Below are positions 17,943 through 26,046 of a DNA stretch of 64,000 bases, one piece after another. Location: the NCBI GenBank assembly GCA_001874325.1, contig MPCW01000008.1, positions 62,001-126,000 on the forward strand. The letters are read 5' to 3'. The notes below the pieces were generated by a model. It ran no database searches, was not told where the DNA came from, and saw only the letters and a program-made list of their open reading frames with translations. The position numbers and the translations under genes were made by a program. This DNA is from Flavobacterium sp. MedPE-SWcel (GTDB lineage: Bacteria; Bacteroidota; Bacteroidia; Flavobacteriales; Flavobacteriaceae). Each line of letters opens with the position of its first letter. The stretch's first letter is position 1.

Positions 17943-17983
17943 TAAAAAAATCCCGCTTTTTCCTCAAGAAGAAAAAAACGGGA
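17943..17983. terminator. Terminator between converging glycosyltransferase and lipoprotein genes
   Basis: TCCCG-C-TTTTTC and GAAAAA(AA)CGGGA form a stem of about 11 pairs. The run of seven A on the left becomes a T-tract on the minus strand, so it works best for the minus-strand operon; it may also stop the plus-strand transcript. Confidence 0.75.
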
Positions 17984-18029
17984 CTTTACCAACCAACCAA
18001 TTATTATTAACAAATACTAAAAAAGTATT

Positions 18030-18045
18030 CTGAAATTCAGCTAGT
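18030..18045. repeat. CTGAAATTCAG palindrome followed by CTAGT (copy 2)
   Basis: CTGAAATTCAGCTAGT, nearly the same as the element at 10541-10558. Here it is downstream of two converging genes. No function known. Confidence 0.3.
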
Positions 18046-18079
18046 TAAATGCAATATACGTGCCAAAAATGATTAGGTG

Positions 18080-18799
18080 TTATATTGTTGGTATAAAAAG
18101 AGTAACACTCCCTTTTTTGAACTTAACAGAATCAAGATGTCCCATTTTCTTTTTATCAGCAGTTAATAAGTGAAGATGTATGGAAGTATCATGATGTGTT
18201 AATATCGCTTTATGTTGAGTAGAATAAAAGCCAAGTATATCAGCTTTTTCGTCTTTAAGATCAAAATGTACCAACCCTTTATGAGCATCTTGATGCGAAC
18301 TAACTTTAATGCCTTTAGGTAAATTTATGACATGTATTTTAGCTGTTTCCATAGTTCCACTTAACTTAAACATAAATGGATTGTTATTATCTTTTTTGAT
18401 CTTATCAAGATAATTCTCTAATTGTTTTATAGTAGAAATACTATCAGGTAATGAGTGTTTAGTCCATTTTTCAATATTAGCATAACCAAAAAATGGAGCT
18501 TTTACATCAAATGTTTCCTCAACAGTCATGGTTGTAGGCGATGTTACGGTCGATTTATATGATTTACCATCAAAAATCATTAATTCACCCGATAAATATT
18601 CAACAGGTCCTAGTCCATATAAATGTTGCTTATTACCTATAGTGTCAAGGTTTATAGTGCCTTGTAACTGCCCTTTTTTCATAACATTTTTCATAGCTCC
18701 AACAATTTTAACATCGTTATTTATTGAGCTATTCTGATCGTTACATCCTATGAATACTACTATTAGTAGTAAGGAAACATACTTTAATTGTTTAATCAT
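18080..18799 (-). CDS. Lipoprotein related to acetolactate decarboxylase
   Basis: Signal MIKQLKYVSLLLIVVFIGC with lipobox Cys19, so probably membrane-anchored outside the cytoplasm. The body resembles the acetolactate decarboxylase (BudA/AlsD) fold: LGPVEYLSGELMIFDGKSYKS holds the GEL..DG segment with a metal-ligand Glu. SIHLHLLTADKKKMGHLDSV holds His-x-His plus a third His 11 residues on, the zinc-site spacing of the family. Differences: Lys stands where a catalytic Arg is usual (FMFKLSG), and the protein ends about 18 residues after the last His, so a C-terminal Glu ligand is probably missing. Last gene of a minus-strand run from uvrA. The family call is by motif reading only. Confidence 0.65.
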   Translation of the reverse strand: MIKQLKYVSLLLIVVFIGCNDQNSSINNDVKIVGAMKNVMKKGQLQGTINLDTIGNKQHLYGLGPVEYLSGELMIFDGKSYKSTVTSPTTMTVEETFDVKAPFFGYANIEKWTKHSLPDSISTIKQLENYLDKIKKDNNNPFMFKLSGTMETAKIHVINLPKGIKVSSHQDAHKGLVHFDLKDEKADILGFYSTQHKAILTHHDTSIHLHLLTADKKKMGHLDSVKFKKGSVTLFIPTI

Positions 18800-18821
18800 T
18801 TTTGTTTGTGATGTGTTAATA

Positions 18822-19487
18822 TTATAAAACCATGAATAAGATTGCGATTACAATCATGATGAATAAAATCATAAAAATAATTGAGGGAGCTTCGTCTAAA
18901 TCATCATCTTCATCGGGTTCTTCGTTTGCTGGCTCTTCCTTTTTAGTGGTTAGTATAGATATTCTTTCTACTAGTTTAGGGTCTCCGTTGGCTAATTTTA
19001 AAAGTTTAGGGTGAAGCTCTAGTTTTAGTGTGTTGTTAATAAATATACAGCAGACTAAAATATCGTCTATCATTAGGCTTTTTGCAACAATATCTTCATC
19101 AATAAGTAAGTCAATATTTTTGTTGGATAGTAAGTCGTTAATAACCTTAAAAAGCGCAGCTTCGTCGATATGCCCATTAGCGTTAAGCACACGGTTTTTA
19201 ATTTTCCTAAAGAGTAATAAAAACGTTACTAATGCTGATTCTTCGTCACTAGTAGTTTTGCGGTTTTCTTGCTTATATTGCTTTTTGCTATAATCATAAG
19301 CGTTTCGTTTTGCGGTATCGCTAAGTACTATATAAGCCTCAGATATTTTCTTAAACTGCTCTTCGCTTGCTTTACTACCATTATTTTTATCAGGGTGATA
19401 CTGTATTGCCAACACTTTATAAGCCTTTTTTATTTCAGCTTGTGAGGAAGTAGCGGTAACACCGAGTATTTTGTAGTAGTTAATCAT
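18822..19487 (-). CDS. J-domain (DnaJ-like) membrane-anchored protein
   Basis: The N-terminal J domain (residues 2-66) reads [35 protein letters not shown] with the essential HPD tripeptide, then [18 protein letters not shown] middle region of about 110 residues is unrecognised. An acidic stretch ([19 protein letters not shown]) precedes one C-terminal transmembrane helix ([19 protein letters not shown]). It lacks the Gly/Phe-rich and zinc-finger parts of DnaJ, so it is a type III J-protein that probably recruits Hsp70 at the membrane. Tail-anchored topology would place the J domain in the cytoplasm. Confidence 0.87.
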   Translation of the reverse strand: MINYYKILGVTATSSQAEIKKAYKVLAIQYHPDKNNGSKASEEQFKKISEAYIVLSDTAKRNAYDYSKKQYKQENRKTTSDEESALVTFLLLFRKIKNRVLNANGHIDEAALFKVINDLLSNKNIDLLIDEDIVAKSLMIDDILVCCIFINNTLKLELHPKLLKLANGDPKLVERISILTTKKEEPANEEPDEDDDLDEAPSIIFMILFIMIVIAILFMVL

Positions 19488-19507
19488 TAAGAAAATATTG
19501 GGATAAT

Positions 19508-20311
19508 TTAGTTGTTTTCTCTAAGATTTAGAATATAATACGAATCTTTATAATCAAATATTGTGAGATTACTCCAGCCTCCTTCATTATGATTATAAAT
19601 AGCATTAGGTTTATCTATAAATATACAATCAATCATTAAATATAATTTTCGAGAAAGTTTATCTGATACTATACCATAATTGTTTTTGATTTTCTTATCA
19701 CCAAATAAAAAGTATCTAATTTTATTGATTAAATAATGTTCCATATTATCAGTTATTTGTTCAAAATTATTTTCTTCGAATCGTAAATAACTTTTATTTT
19801 TTTTCTCTTTGCAAAAATCTATCTCAAAATCAGAGTTAGTACCATGTTCGAAATTTATATACTCATTTGCAAAATCTAAAAACCCCAAAATTAAAGTTAA
19901 CTTATATTTTTCATCATATAAAGCTTCTTCTAGTTCACGGTTTAGTTTTACATTTTTATTTAATAAACATTTTGCTAGCCAAGTTCTATCCCATATTTCA
20001 CCGCTAAAATCTAAGTCAGAATCTTTCGATAAACTTTTTTCAAAAACATTTATAAAATCGTTGTCGATAAAAAATTTATAATAATCATCTATTGGTTTAA
20101 CTTCTATAAAACTAGACTTTTCATTATCAGCAAAATAAATTCTTTTTTTTTCAAAATAATGTAGTTTGAAATCATCATCCAAGATTAAATATTCTTCACC
20201 TCTGTCATGTTCACCATCTTGAATGTTAATTCTATATCTATAGGCTATAATAAAGTAATCGTCCTTTTTATTAAAAACAGCACTTGCTTTTTCAAATGGT
20301 CTACCTCTCAT
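19508..20311 (-). CDS. Hypothetical protein (267 aa)
   Basis: Not recognised. No signal peptide or membrane helix; rich in Asp, Lys, Asn, Phe and Tyr, with alternating beta-like strands at the N terminus ([42 protein letters not shown]) and C terminus ([24 protein letters not shown]). The central part looks helical. ATG start 30 bp after the uvrA stop; 20 bp before the J-domain gene. The sequence looks more AT-rich than uvrA and may be a lineage-specific insertion into the run. Confidence 0.65.
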   Translation of the reverse strand: MRGRPFEKASAVFNKKDDYFIIAYRYRINIQDGEHDRGEEYLILDDDFKLHYFEKKRIYFADNEKSSFIEVKPIDDYYKFFIDNDFINVFEKSLSKDSDLDFSGEIWDRTWLAKCLLNKNVKLNRELEEALYDEKYKLTLILGFLDFANEYINFEHGTNSDFEIDFCKEKKNKSYLRFEENNFEQITDNMEHYLINKIRYFLFGDKKIKNNYGIVSDKLSRKLYLMIDCIFIDKPNAIYNHNEGGWSNLTIFDYKDSYYILNLRENN

Positions 20312-20341
20312 AATTTTAATTCTTAATATATAAACTAACTT

Positions 20342-23131
20342 TTATAGCTTCTCTCTCAAATACTCTCCTGTAACTGATTTCGGGTTTTTAGCCACTTCTT
20401 CAGGTGTACCAAAAGCAACTAAATGCCCGCCATTTTCGCCACCTTCAGCACCAATATCAATAATATAATCAGCACATTTTATAAGGTCAAGGTTATGTTC
20501 TATTACAACAATAGAGTGCCCTTTGTCTATTAAGGCTTCAAACGAAGCTAATAGTTTTTGTATATCATGAAAGTGTAATCCTGTAGTAGGTTCATCAAAT
20601 ACAAAAAGCACTTTATCTTTAGTAGCACCTTTTACTAAAAAAGAAGCCAGCTTAATGCGCTGTGCCTCACCACCCGATAGGGTAGAAGAGGACTGCCCTA
20701 ATTGTACATAACCTAAACCAACATCTTGTAAAGGCTGTAGTTTTTGGGTTATTTTGTTTTGTTTGTGTTCTTTAAAAAAGGCTACAGCATCGTCTATAGT
20801 CATTGTCAAGATATCGTCGATATTTTTGCCTTCAAACGCTATTTCGAGTACCTCTTTTTTAAAGCGTTTACCATTACAGGTTTCACACTCAAGGTGTACA
20901 TCAGCCATAAACTGCATCTCGATAGTTACTTGTCCTTCACCTTTACAGGTTTCACAACGACCAGCATCTACATTAAACGAGAAGTGTTTAGCTTGATAAC
21001 CTCGTACTTTAGATAACTTTTGATTTGCAAATAACGTTCTTATATCGTCATAGGCTTTAATATAAGTAACAGGGTTAGAACGAGAACTACGCCCAATAGG
21101 ATTTTGGTCTACATATTCTACATGTTTTATGTGCGAGTAGTTACCCTGTAGTTCGGTAAACTGTCCTGCTTTTTCGCCTACACCTGCTAGCTTTTTTTGT
21201 AAAGCAGGATAAAGTATTTTTTTAACCAATGTACTTTTACCACTACCCGAAACTCCTGTAATTATAGTAAGGCAGTCGAGTGGAAAAGTAACATCTATAT
21301 TTTTAAGATTGTTTTCACGTGCGCCAATAACATCAATGTGATGTTTAAACTTACGTCGTTTTTTAGGAACACTAATTTCAAGGTCACCATTTAGGTATTT
21401 AGCAGTGAGCGAGTCCGATTTTAGTATTTCGTCATACGTTCCCTGTGCTACTAATTCACCACCATAAGATCCTGCTTCAGGACCTATATCAATAATCATA
21501 TCAGCAGCTTTCATGATATCTTCATCATGTTCTACCACAATAACAGTATTACCCAGTTTACGCAGGTCGTCGAGTACAGCTATTAGTCTTTCGGTATCTT
21601 TTGGGTGTAGCCCAATACTAGGTTCATCGAGTATATACATAGACCCTACAAGGCTACTACCTAATGATGTAGCTAAGTTAATACGCTGTGATTCTCCACC
21701 TGATAATGTAGCCGACTTACGGTTTAAGGTAAGATAATCAAGACCTACTTCTTTTAAAAAATGTAGTCTGTTATTAATTTCTATAAGTAGTCGTTTAGCA
21801 ACGTGTTGGTCGTATTCGTTTAGTTCAATATCAGAAAAGAAATCGACTAAATTCTTGATAGGTAAATCTACAAGATCAGATATTGTTCTATCGGCTATTT
21901 TTACATAATTAGCCTCTTGTCGTAAACGTTTACCATTACAGGTATTACATTTTGTTTTACCACGATAACGCGATAGCATTACACGGTTTTGTATTTTATA
22001 ATTTTTTTCTTCTAATTCCGCAAAAAAGGCATCAAGACCTGTAAAGTACTTGTTTCCTTTCCAGATTAATTGTTTGTCTTTTTCTGATAATTGGAAGTAA
22101 GGTTTATGTATTGGGAAATCGAACTTGTGACTGTTATTTACCAATTCATCACGGTATGCCCCCATGCTTTCGCCACGCCAAGGAAATATGGCATTTTCAA
22201 ATACAGAGAGTGCTGTGTTAGGTATTACAAGTTCTTCATCAATTCCAATGATGCTACCGTAACCCTCGCATGCAGGACAAGCCCCATAAGGGTTGTTAAA
22301 GCTAAATAAGTGTACGTTAGGCTCTAAAAATGTAATATTATCAAGTTCGAAATTATTACTAAACGGAATTCTGTTACCTGTACTTACTTCTTGTAAATAA
22401 CATTCGCCTTTACCCTCATAAAAAGCAGTTTGTACAGCATCAGCAAGGCGGTTGTAAAATTCTTCTTCGTCTTTAACTACAATACGGTCTACTACTAGTA
22501 AAACCTCTTTATTAGCGAAATCAACATCGGCAATATCGTCAAGACGTAATGTTTCGTTATTTACTAAAACACGAGCAAATCCCTGTTGTAGTAATACACC
22601 TAGTTTTTCTTCTAACGAACGTCCTTTCTCAGTATGTACAGGTGATAATAGTAACCATCGGCTGCCTTCTTCAAGATCTTTAATAGCGGTTATTACATCG
22701 GTAACAGTATCTTTTTTTACTTCACGACCCGAAACAGGGGAGTAGGTACGCCCCACACGAGCAAATAAAAGTTTAAGATAATCGTATATCTCGGTACTAG
22801 TCCCCACAGTAGAACGGGCATTAGTAGTATTTACTTTTTGTTCTATGGCTATTGCAGGAGCAATACCCTTTATATATTCTACTTTTGGTTTGTCTAGTCG
22901 CCCTAAAAACTGACGTGCGTAACTTGACAAACTTTCTACATAACGACGTTGCCCTTCGGCATATAAAGTATCAAAAGCAAGACTCGATTTACCAGACCCC
23001 GAAAGCCCTGTTACTACCACGAGTTTATTGCGTGGTATAGCTACATCTATATTCTTAAGGTTGTGTAGCTGTGCGCCTTTTATAAGTATGTTTTTTTTAG
23101 GCTCGAGCTTCGAGAAATCAGTCTTTATCAT
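20342..23131 (-). CDS. uvrA: UvrABC excision nuclease subunit A (UvrA)
   Basis: DNA damage recognition ATPase of nucleotide excision repair. Two ABC modules: Walker A GLSGSGKSSLAF near residue 43 and GVSGSGKSTLVKK near 645. Signature motifs LSGGESQRINLA and LSGGEAQRIKLA; Walker B with LDEPSIGLHPKD and FDEPTTGLHFHD. Zinc-finger Cys pairs CPACEGYG, CNTCNGKRL, CETCKGEGQ and CETCNGKRF are complete. At 929 aa it is full length. Start ATG fits the family N terminus. The genes downstream on the minus strand may be read through from it. Confidence 0.97.
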   Translation of the reverse strand: MIKTDFSKLEPKKNILIKGAQLHNLKNIDVAIPRNKLVVVTGLSGSGKSSLAFDTLYAEGQRRYVESLSSYARQFLGRLDKPKVEYIKGIAPAIAIEQKVNTTNARSTVGTSTEIYDYLKLLFARVGRTYSPVSGREVKKDTVTDVITAIKDLEEGSRWLLLSPVHTEKGRSLEEKLGVLLQQGFARVLVNNETLRLDDIADVDFANKEVLLVVDRIVVKDEEEFYNRLADAVQTAFYEGKGECYLQEVSTGNRIPFSNNFELDNITFLEPNVHLFSFNNPYGACPACEGYGSIIGIDEELVIPNTALSVFENAIFPWRGESMGAYRDELVNNSHKFDFPIHKPYFQLSEKDKQLIWKGNKYFTGLDAFFAELEEKNYKIQNRVMLSRYRGKTKCNTCNGKRLRQEANYVKIADRTISDLVDLPIKNLVDFFSDIELNEYDQHVAKRLLIEINNRLHFLKEVGLDYLTLNRKSATLSGGESQRINLATSLGSSLVGSMYILDEPSIGLHPKDTERLIAVLDDLRKLGNTVIVVEHDEDIMKAADMIIDIGPEAGSYGGELVAQGTYDEILKSDSLTAKYLNGDLEISVPKKRRKFKHHIDVIGARENNLKNIDVTFPLDCLTIITGVSGSGKSTLVKKILYPALQKKLAGVGEKAGQFTELQGNYSHIKHVEYVDQNPIGRSSRSNPVTYIKAYDDIRTLFANQKLSKVRGYQAKHFSFNVDAGRCETCKGEGQVTIEMQFMADVHLECETCNGKRFKKEVLEIAFEGKNIDDILTMTIDDAVAFFKEHKQNKITQKLQPLQDVGLGYVQLGQSSSTLSGGEAQRIKLASFLVKGATKDKVLFVFDEPTTGLHFHDIQKLLASFEALIDKGHSIVVIEHNLDLIKCADYIIDIGAEGGENGGHLVAFGTPEEVAKNPKSVTGEYLREKL

Positions 23132-23148
23132 AGTACAATCGTAAACCG

Positions 23149-23156
23149 TAAAGATA
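23149..23156 (-). promoter_or_regulatory. Candidate -7 element for uvrA
   Basis: TATCTTTA on the minus strand, one mismatch from TAnnTTTG, 17 bp upstream of the uvrA ATG. No clear TTG upstream. I see no obvious LexA-like palindrome. Confidence 0.35.
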
Positions 23157-23203
23157 TGATTTTCGGAGGATATTTTTGTTAAGAGTATAGACAGAGATTT
23201 TGC

Positions 23204-23211
23204 TATATTTG
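23204..23211 (+). promoter_or_regulatory. Candidate -7 element for the small unknown genes
   Basis: TATATTTG exactly matches TAnnTTTG and lies 30 bp before the GTG at 23242. A TTG at 23176 is 25 bp upstream, at the edge of usual spacing. Confidence 0.4.
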
Positions 23212-23241
23212 GGTACTTCCAATACCAATTAAAATACTAAA

Positions 23242-23745
23242 GTGAATTACTTTTTAATATTAGATTTTGTACTCCTTAAGCGCTACGGTAATCATAATTT
23301 TGTCTTAGCTTCATTTTGTTTGTTAATCTTGTTGTTTTTTAAATATTTTGAAAGAAAGCATTTTAAAAGACAGAAAGAAAAAGAAAGACAGTTTAAAAAT
23401 ATCTTGAAAACTCAAGGAATCAAAATAACTATTAATTCAGACAAGTGTACAGTTGTAACTAAAAAATATACAATCCCTAATCCTTATTTAAAGAAGGTAA
23501 GTCGTCCCTCAATGATGGATCACTTGACTGATAGAATAAATTATGATGAATACATTGAGGTTAAGGAATGTTATATAGAATGTGATGTTGAAGTAGATAA
23601 GGTTGAAAAGTATTTTAAAAGTAAGACTATAAAAATGGATACCAAAACTTTAGAGATAAAGTTATATTTAGAAAAAGAAATTACTATTTATTATAATAAT
23701 ACTACTGAAGAATATTTTTTTGATCTTGATTTTTTATATAGTTGA
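23242..23745 (+). CDS. Hypothetical protein with N-terminal membrane segment (167 aa)
   Basis: Not recognised. It starts with GTG. An N-terminal hydrophobic segment (about residues 1-35, FVLASFCLLILLFFKYF) is followed by a very basic helix (ERKHFKRQKEKERQFKN) and then a soluble domain with beta strands (IKITINSDKCTVVTKKYTIP, YIEVKECYIECDVEVD). Probably a one- or two-helix membrane protein with a cytoplasmic or periplasmic domain. It is followed 29 bp later by an unknown lipoprotein; the two may act together. Confidence 0.55.
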   Translation: MNYFLILDFVLLKRYGNHNFVLASFCLLILLFFKYFERKHFKRQKEKERQFKNILKTQGIKITINSDKCTVVTKKYTIPNPYLKKVSRPSMMDHLTDRINYDEYIEVKECYIECDVEVDKVEKYFKSKTIKMDTKTLEIKLYLEKEITIYYNNTTEEYFFDLDFLYS

Positions 23746-23774
23746 AAGAAAGAACATAATAATAACTTGAATAT

Positions 23775-24548
23775 ATGAAATTTATAAGCAGTGTTGTATT
23801 ACTACTCTTGTTAGTATCCTGTGTTAATAAAACAAAGAATGTTGATGATAGTAAAGCTGAAGCTCAGGAAAAACAATATTTGGATACTTTACCTAACTCT
23901 GAAATTAAAAAACAAATTATTTTCGGGGATGACACCTTGCGAATTTCTGAAAAAGTATTCAATAGGTATCAAAAATATTTTAACGAAATAAATCAACATT
24001 ATATCCAAAATCCTGAAACGGCTCATATAATTTTATCAGGAGGCTGCCTTACTGGATATGAAGATTTGAGCTATGAATTTACAAGCGAAGTAGGAGAAGA
24101 TGTATATTATTTGTTGTACAGTCATTTTTTAAAACAGAATAATGGAGATGAAGAATACAAAGAAGAAAGAGAAAATCTTATTAAGATATTTCAAAATATC
24201 AACACCATATACGGATATTTGAATTATGGAGGAACGTATTTTGGACATCAAAAAGATAGGATATATGGTAAAACTGAGTATGCAATTTATCTATATCATA
24301 AAAACAAAAATGATTATGAAAAAAAGTATACCATTGATAAACAAAAGAAATTATATACGGACAGACTTCGTCAGCTTGTTTTAGACGAAGAAAAATACGA
24401 TTATTATACATTAAGTGAAGAAAAAATAGAAAGACGAAAAAAAATAATGAATTTTATAAATCAACTTGATATTTTGATTATTAATTTTTTCTATCTCAGA
24501 CAAGCCGAAGAGTTTGAACATTCCAACTATATTACAATATTGATTTGA
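23775..24548 (+). CDS. Hypothetical lipoprotein (257 aa)
   Basis: Clear lipoprotein signal MKFISSVVLLLLLVSC with the lipobox Cys at residue 16. The mature part is charged and mainly helical, rich in Tyr, Lys, Glu and Asn (YLNYGGTYFGHQKDRIYGKTEYAIYLYHKNKNDYEKKY). I recognise no family. The stop codon overlaps the TTG start of the YdeI-like gene, so the three genes from 23242 to 25015 are probably one operon. Confidence 0.6.
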   Translation: MKFISSVVLLLLLVSCVNKTKNVDDSKAEAQEKQYLDTLPNSEIKKQIIFGDDTLRISEKVFNRYQKYFNEINQHYIQNPETAHIILSGGCLTGYEDLSYEFTSEVGEDVYYLLYSHFLKQNNGDEEYKEERENLIKIFQNINTIYGYLNYGGTYFGHQKDRIYGKTEYAIYLYHKNKNDYEKKYTIDKQKKLYTDRLRQLVLDEEKYDYYTLSEEKIERRKKIMNFINQLDILIINFFYLRQAEEFEHSNYITILI

Positions 24549-25015
24549 AAGAACCATTGACAAACAAAACCTGCCTTCTTCAAAAAATTAAAGGAAAAGG
24601 TGGATGGACATATGCAGAATTGCCAGAGATAAAACCTGATAAATCAGCTCCTTTTGGTTGGGTTAGGGTACGAGGTAGTATTGATGATTATGAGATAAAG
24701 AATTATAAACTGATGCCCATGGGTAATGGTAAATTATTTTTACCTGTAAAAGCTGAAATTCGTAAAAAGATAAAAAAAGAAGCAGGAGATTATGTATCTG
24801 TTATACTTTATTTAGATAATGAACCTGTCGAATTACCTGAGGAATTAAAGCTATGTTTACAAAATGAACCTAATGCTTATGAAACTTTTTGTAGCTATAC
24901 AGATGGAGAACAAAAAGCATTTATCGACTGGATATACACTGCAAAAAAAGAAGATACTAAGGTAGATAGAATAGTAAAAATGTTAAAAAAATTAGAGAAA
25001 AAAGAACGTCTATAA
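24545..25015 (+). CDS. YdeI/OmpD-associated-like protein with DUF1905 domain
   Basis: A 156-aa cytoplasmic protein. The N-terminal DUF1905 domain (about 10-90) is visible in GGWTYAELPEIKPDKSAPFGWVRVRGSIDDYEIKNYKLMPMGNGKLFLPVKAEIRKKIKKEAGDYVSVILYLD. The C-terminal YdeI-like segment (AYETFCSYTDGEQKAFIDWIYTAKKEDTKVDRIVKMLKKLEKKERL) is typical of bacteriocin-protection YdeI-like proteins. Translation starts at TTG overlapping the previous stop. Function is not established. Confidence 0.8.
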   Translation: MKEPLTNKTCLLQKIKGKGGWTYAELPEIKPDKSAPFGWVRVRGSIDDYEIKNYKLMPMGNGKLFLPVKAEIRKKIKKEAGDYVSVILYLDNEPVELPEELKLCLQNEPNAYETFCSYTDGEQKAFIDWIYTAKKEDTKVDRIVKMLKKLEKKERL

Positions 25016-25083
25016 ATTTGTATACAATTAGCATATTTTAACACGTTATGTTGATTTTAAAATGTTAAAGTTTGAATTATCTT

Positions 25084-25115
25084 TTGTGTTTAACGTTTTT
25101 TTTATGTTATATTTG
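25084..25115 (+). promoter_or_regulatory. Candidate promoter of the sigma factor gene
   Basis: TTG (25084-25086), 21 bp, then TATATTTG (25108-25115), an exact match to the Bacteroidota pattern. It predicts a leader of about 100 nt before the ATG at 25228. Confidence 0.5.
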
Positions 25116-25155
25116 ACTTATAATTAATTCAAAAAACAGTATTGCCTATACAAAA

Positions 25156-25224
25156 AACTACTTTTTAGAGAAACACAGTTTCTGATTTATCGAGAACCAA
25201 ATTCATAAAAACTAAAAAGTTGTT
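25156..25224 (+). promoter_or_regulatory. Folded 5' leader that can pair up to the sigma factor start codon
   Basis: AACTACTTTTTAG (25156-25168) can pair with CTAAAAAGTTGTT (25212-25224), 12 of 13 positions, leaving the ATG at 25228 just outside the stem. Inside it lies a small hairpin, AGAAAC-ACA-GTTTCT (25169-25183). Such a fold could cover the ribosome-binding region. Seen in sequence; a regulatory role is inferred. Confidence 0.5.
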
Positions 25225-25227
25225 GCT

Positions 25228-25812
25228 ATGGCTAATATTGTAATCCCAGACCCAGTCTTGGTTAAGAATTATATGGACGGAGATGAAAATGCTCTTGCTA
25301 TCTTAATTAAAAGACACCAATCAAAAATTTACGGTTTTATCTACTCTAAAGTTACTGATAGAGATATCGCGGATGATATTTTTCAGGATACTTTTATTAA
25401 GGTAATCAAAACATTAAAAAGCAGAGCCTATAATGAAGAAGGTAAGTTTTTACCTTGGGTTATGCGTATTTCTCATAATCTTATTGTAGATCATTTTAGG
25501 AGAAATAAAAAGATGCCTATGTTTAGAGAAACTGAAGAGTTTTCTATTTTCTCTATAATGGGAGATAATTGCCCTAACATTGAGAGCCAAATGATTACTA
25601 GTCAGGTAGAGAACGATGTTAAGAAGCTTATTGAAGAACTTCCTGATGATCAGAAAGAGGTGCTACAAATGCGTATATATCAAGATATGAGTTTTAAGGA
25701 AATCGCAGATAATACAGGGGTTAGCATTAATACAGCCTTAGGTAGAATGCGCTACGCATTAATGAACTTGAGAAAGGTAATTGAAAAAAATAATATTGTT
25801 TTGACAAATTAA
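25228..25812 (+). CDS. RNA polymerase sigma factor, sigma-70/ECF-like
   Basis: A 194-aa two-domain sigma factor. Region 2 (about 24-95) contains IYGFIYSKVTDRDIADDIFQDTFIKVIKTL and LPWVMRISHNLIVDHFRRNKKMP; region 4 (about 130-185) contains ELPDDQKEVLQMRIYQDMSFKEIADNTGVSINTALGRMRYALMNLRK. No anti-sigma gene is adjacent, unlike most ECF units; a 47-codon ORF follows instead. The long leader suggests post-transcriptional control. Its regulon cannot be deduced here. Confidence 0.93.
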   Translation: MANIVIPDPVLVKNYMDGDENALAILIKRHQSKIYGFIYSKVTDRDIADDIFQDTFIKVIKTLKSRAYNEEGKFLPWVMRISHNLIVDHFRRNKKMPMFRETEEFSIFSIMGDNCPNIESQMITSQVENDVKKLIEELPDDQKEVLQMRIYQDMSFKEIADNTGVSINTALGRMRYALMNLRKVIEKNNIVLTN

Positions 25813-25864
25813 ACAATAATATGTGGTTGCTCTACGTTATATAGGAAACAACAAAACTCCTTAT

Positions 25865-26008
25865 ATGGCAAAAATTTACTCTAAAAAGAAATTAGCAACC
25901 CCAGAAATGTTACCAAAGAAAGAAACTATTGATTTTTTATTGAATTATTCTAAAGCGTTACAAATAGTAAAAACTAGTAACGGAACTTACGAAAATATAG
26001 CTAATTAA
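25865..26008 (+). CDS. Small protein downstream of the sigma factor (47 aa)
   Basis: MAKIYSKKKLATPEMLPKKETIDFLLNYSKALQIVKTSNGTYENIAN. The ATG at 25865 is preferred over the GTG/ATG-like upstream start in the ORF track because the extra N terminus looks non-coding. Soluble, basic at the N terminus, with one helix (ETIDFLLNYSKALQIV). It lies 52 bp after the sigma factor and before a terminator, so it is almost certainly co-transcribed. It could modulate the sigma factor, but nothing proves this. Confidence 0.6.
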   Translation: MAKIYSKKKLATPEMLPKKETIDFLLNYSKALQIVKTSNGTYENIAN

Positions 26009-26013
26009 AAACC

Positions 26014-26046
26014 AAAACCTCTTGTTGATTAGCGAGAGGTTTTTTT
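26014..26046. terminator. Bidirectional terminator
   Basis: AAAACCTCT and AGAGGTTTT (9-bp arms) around 12 bases, followed by a T-run. It overlaps the last codon of the minus-strand nth gene and ends the sigma factor transcript. Confidence 0.82.
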
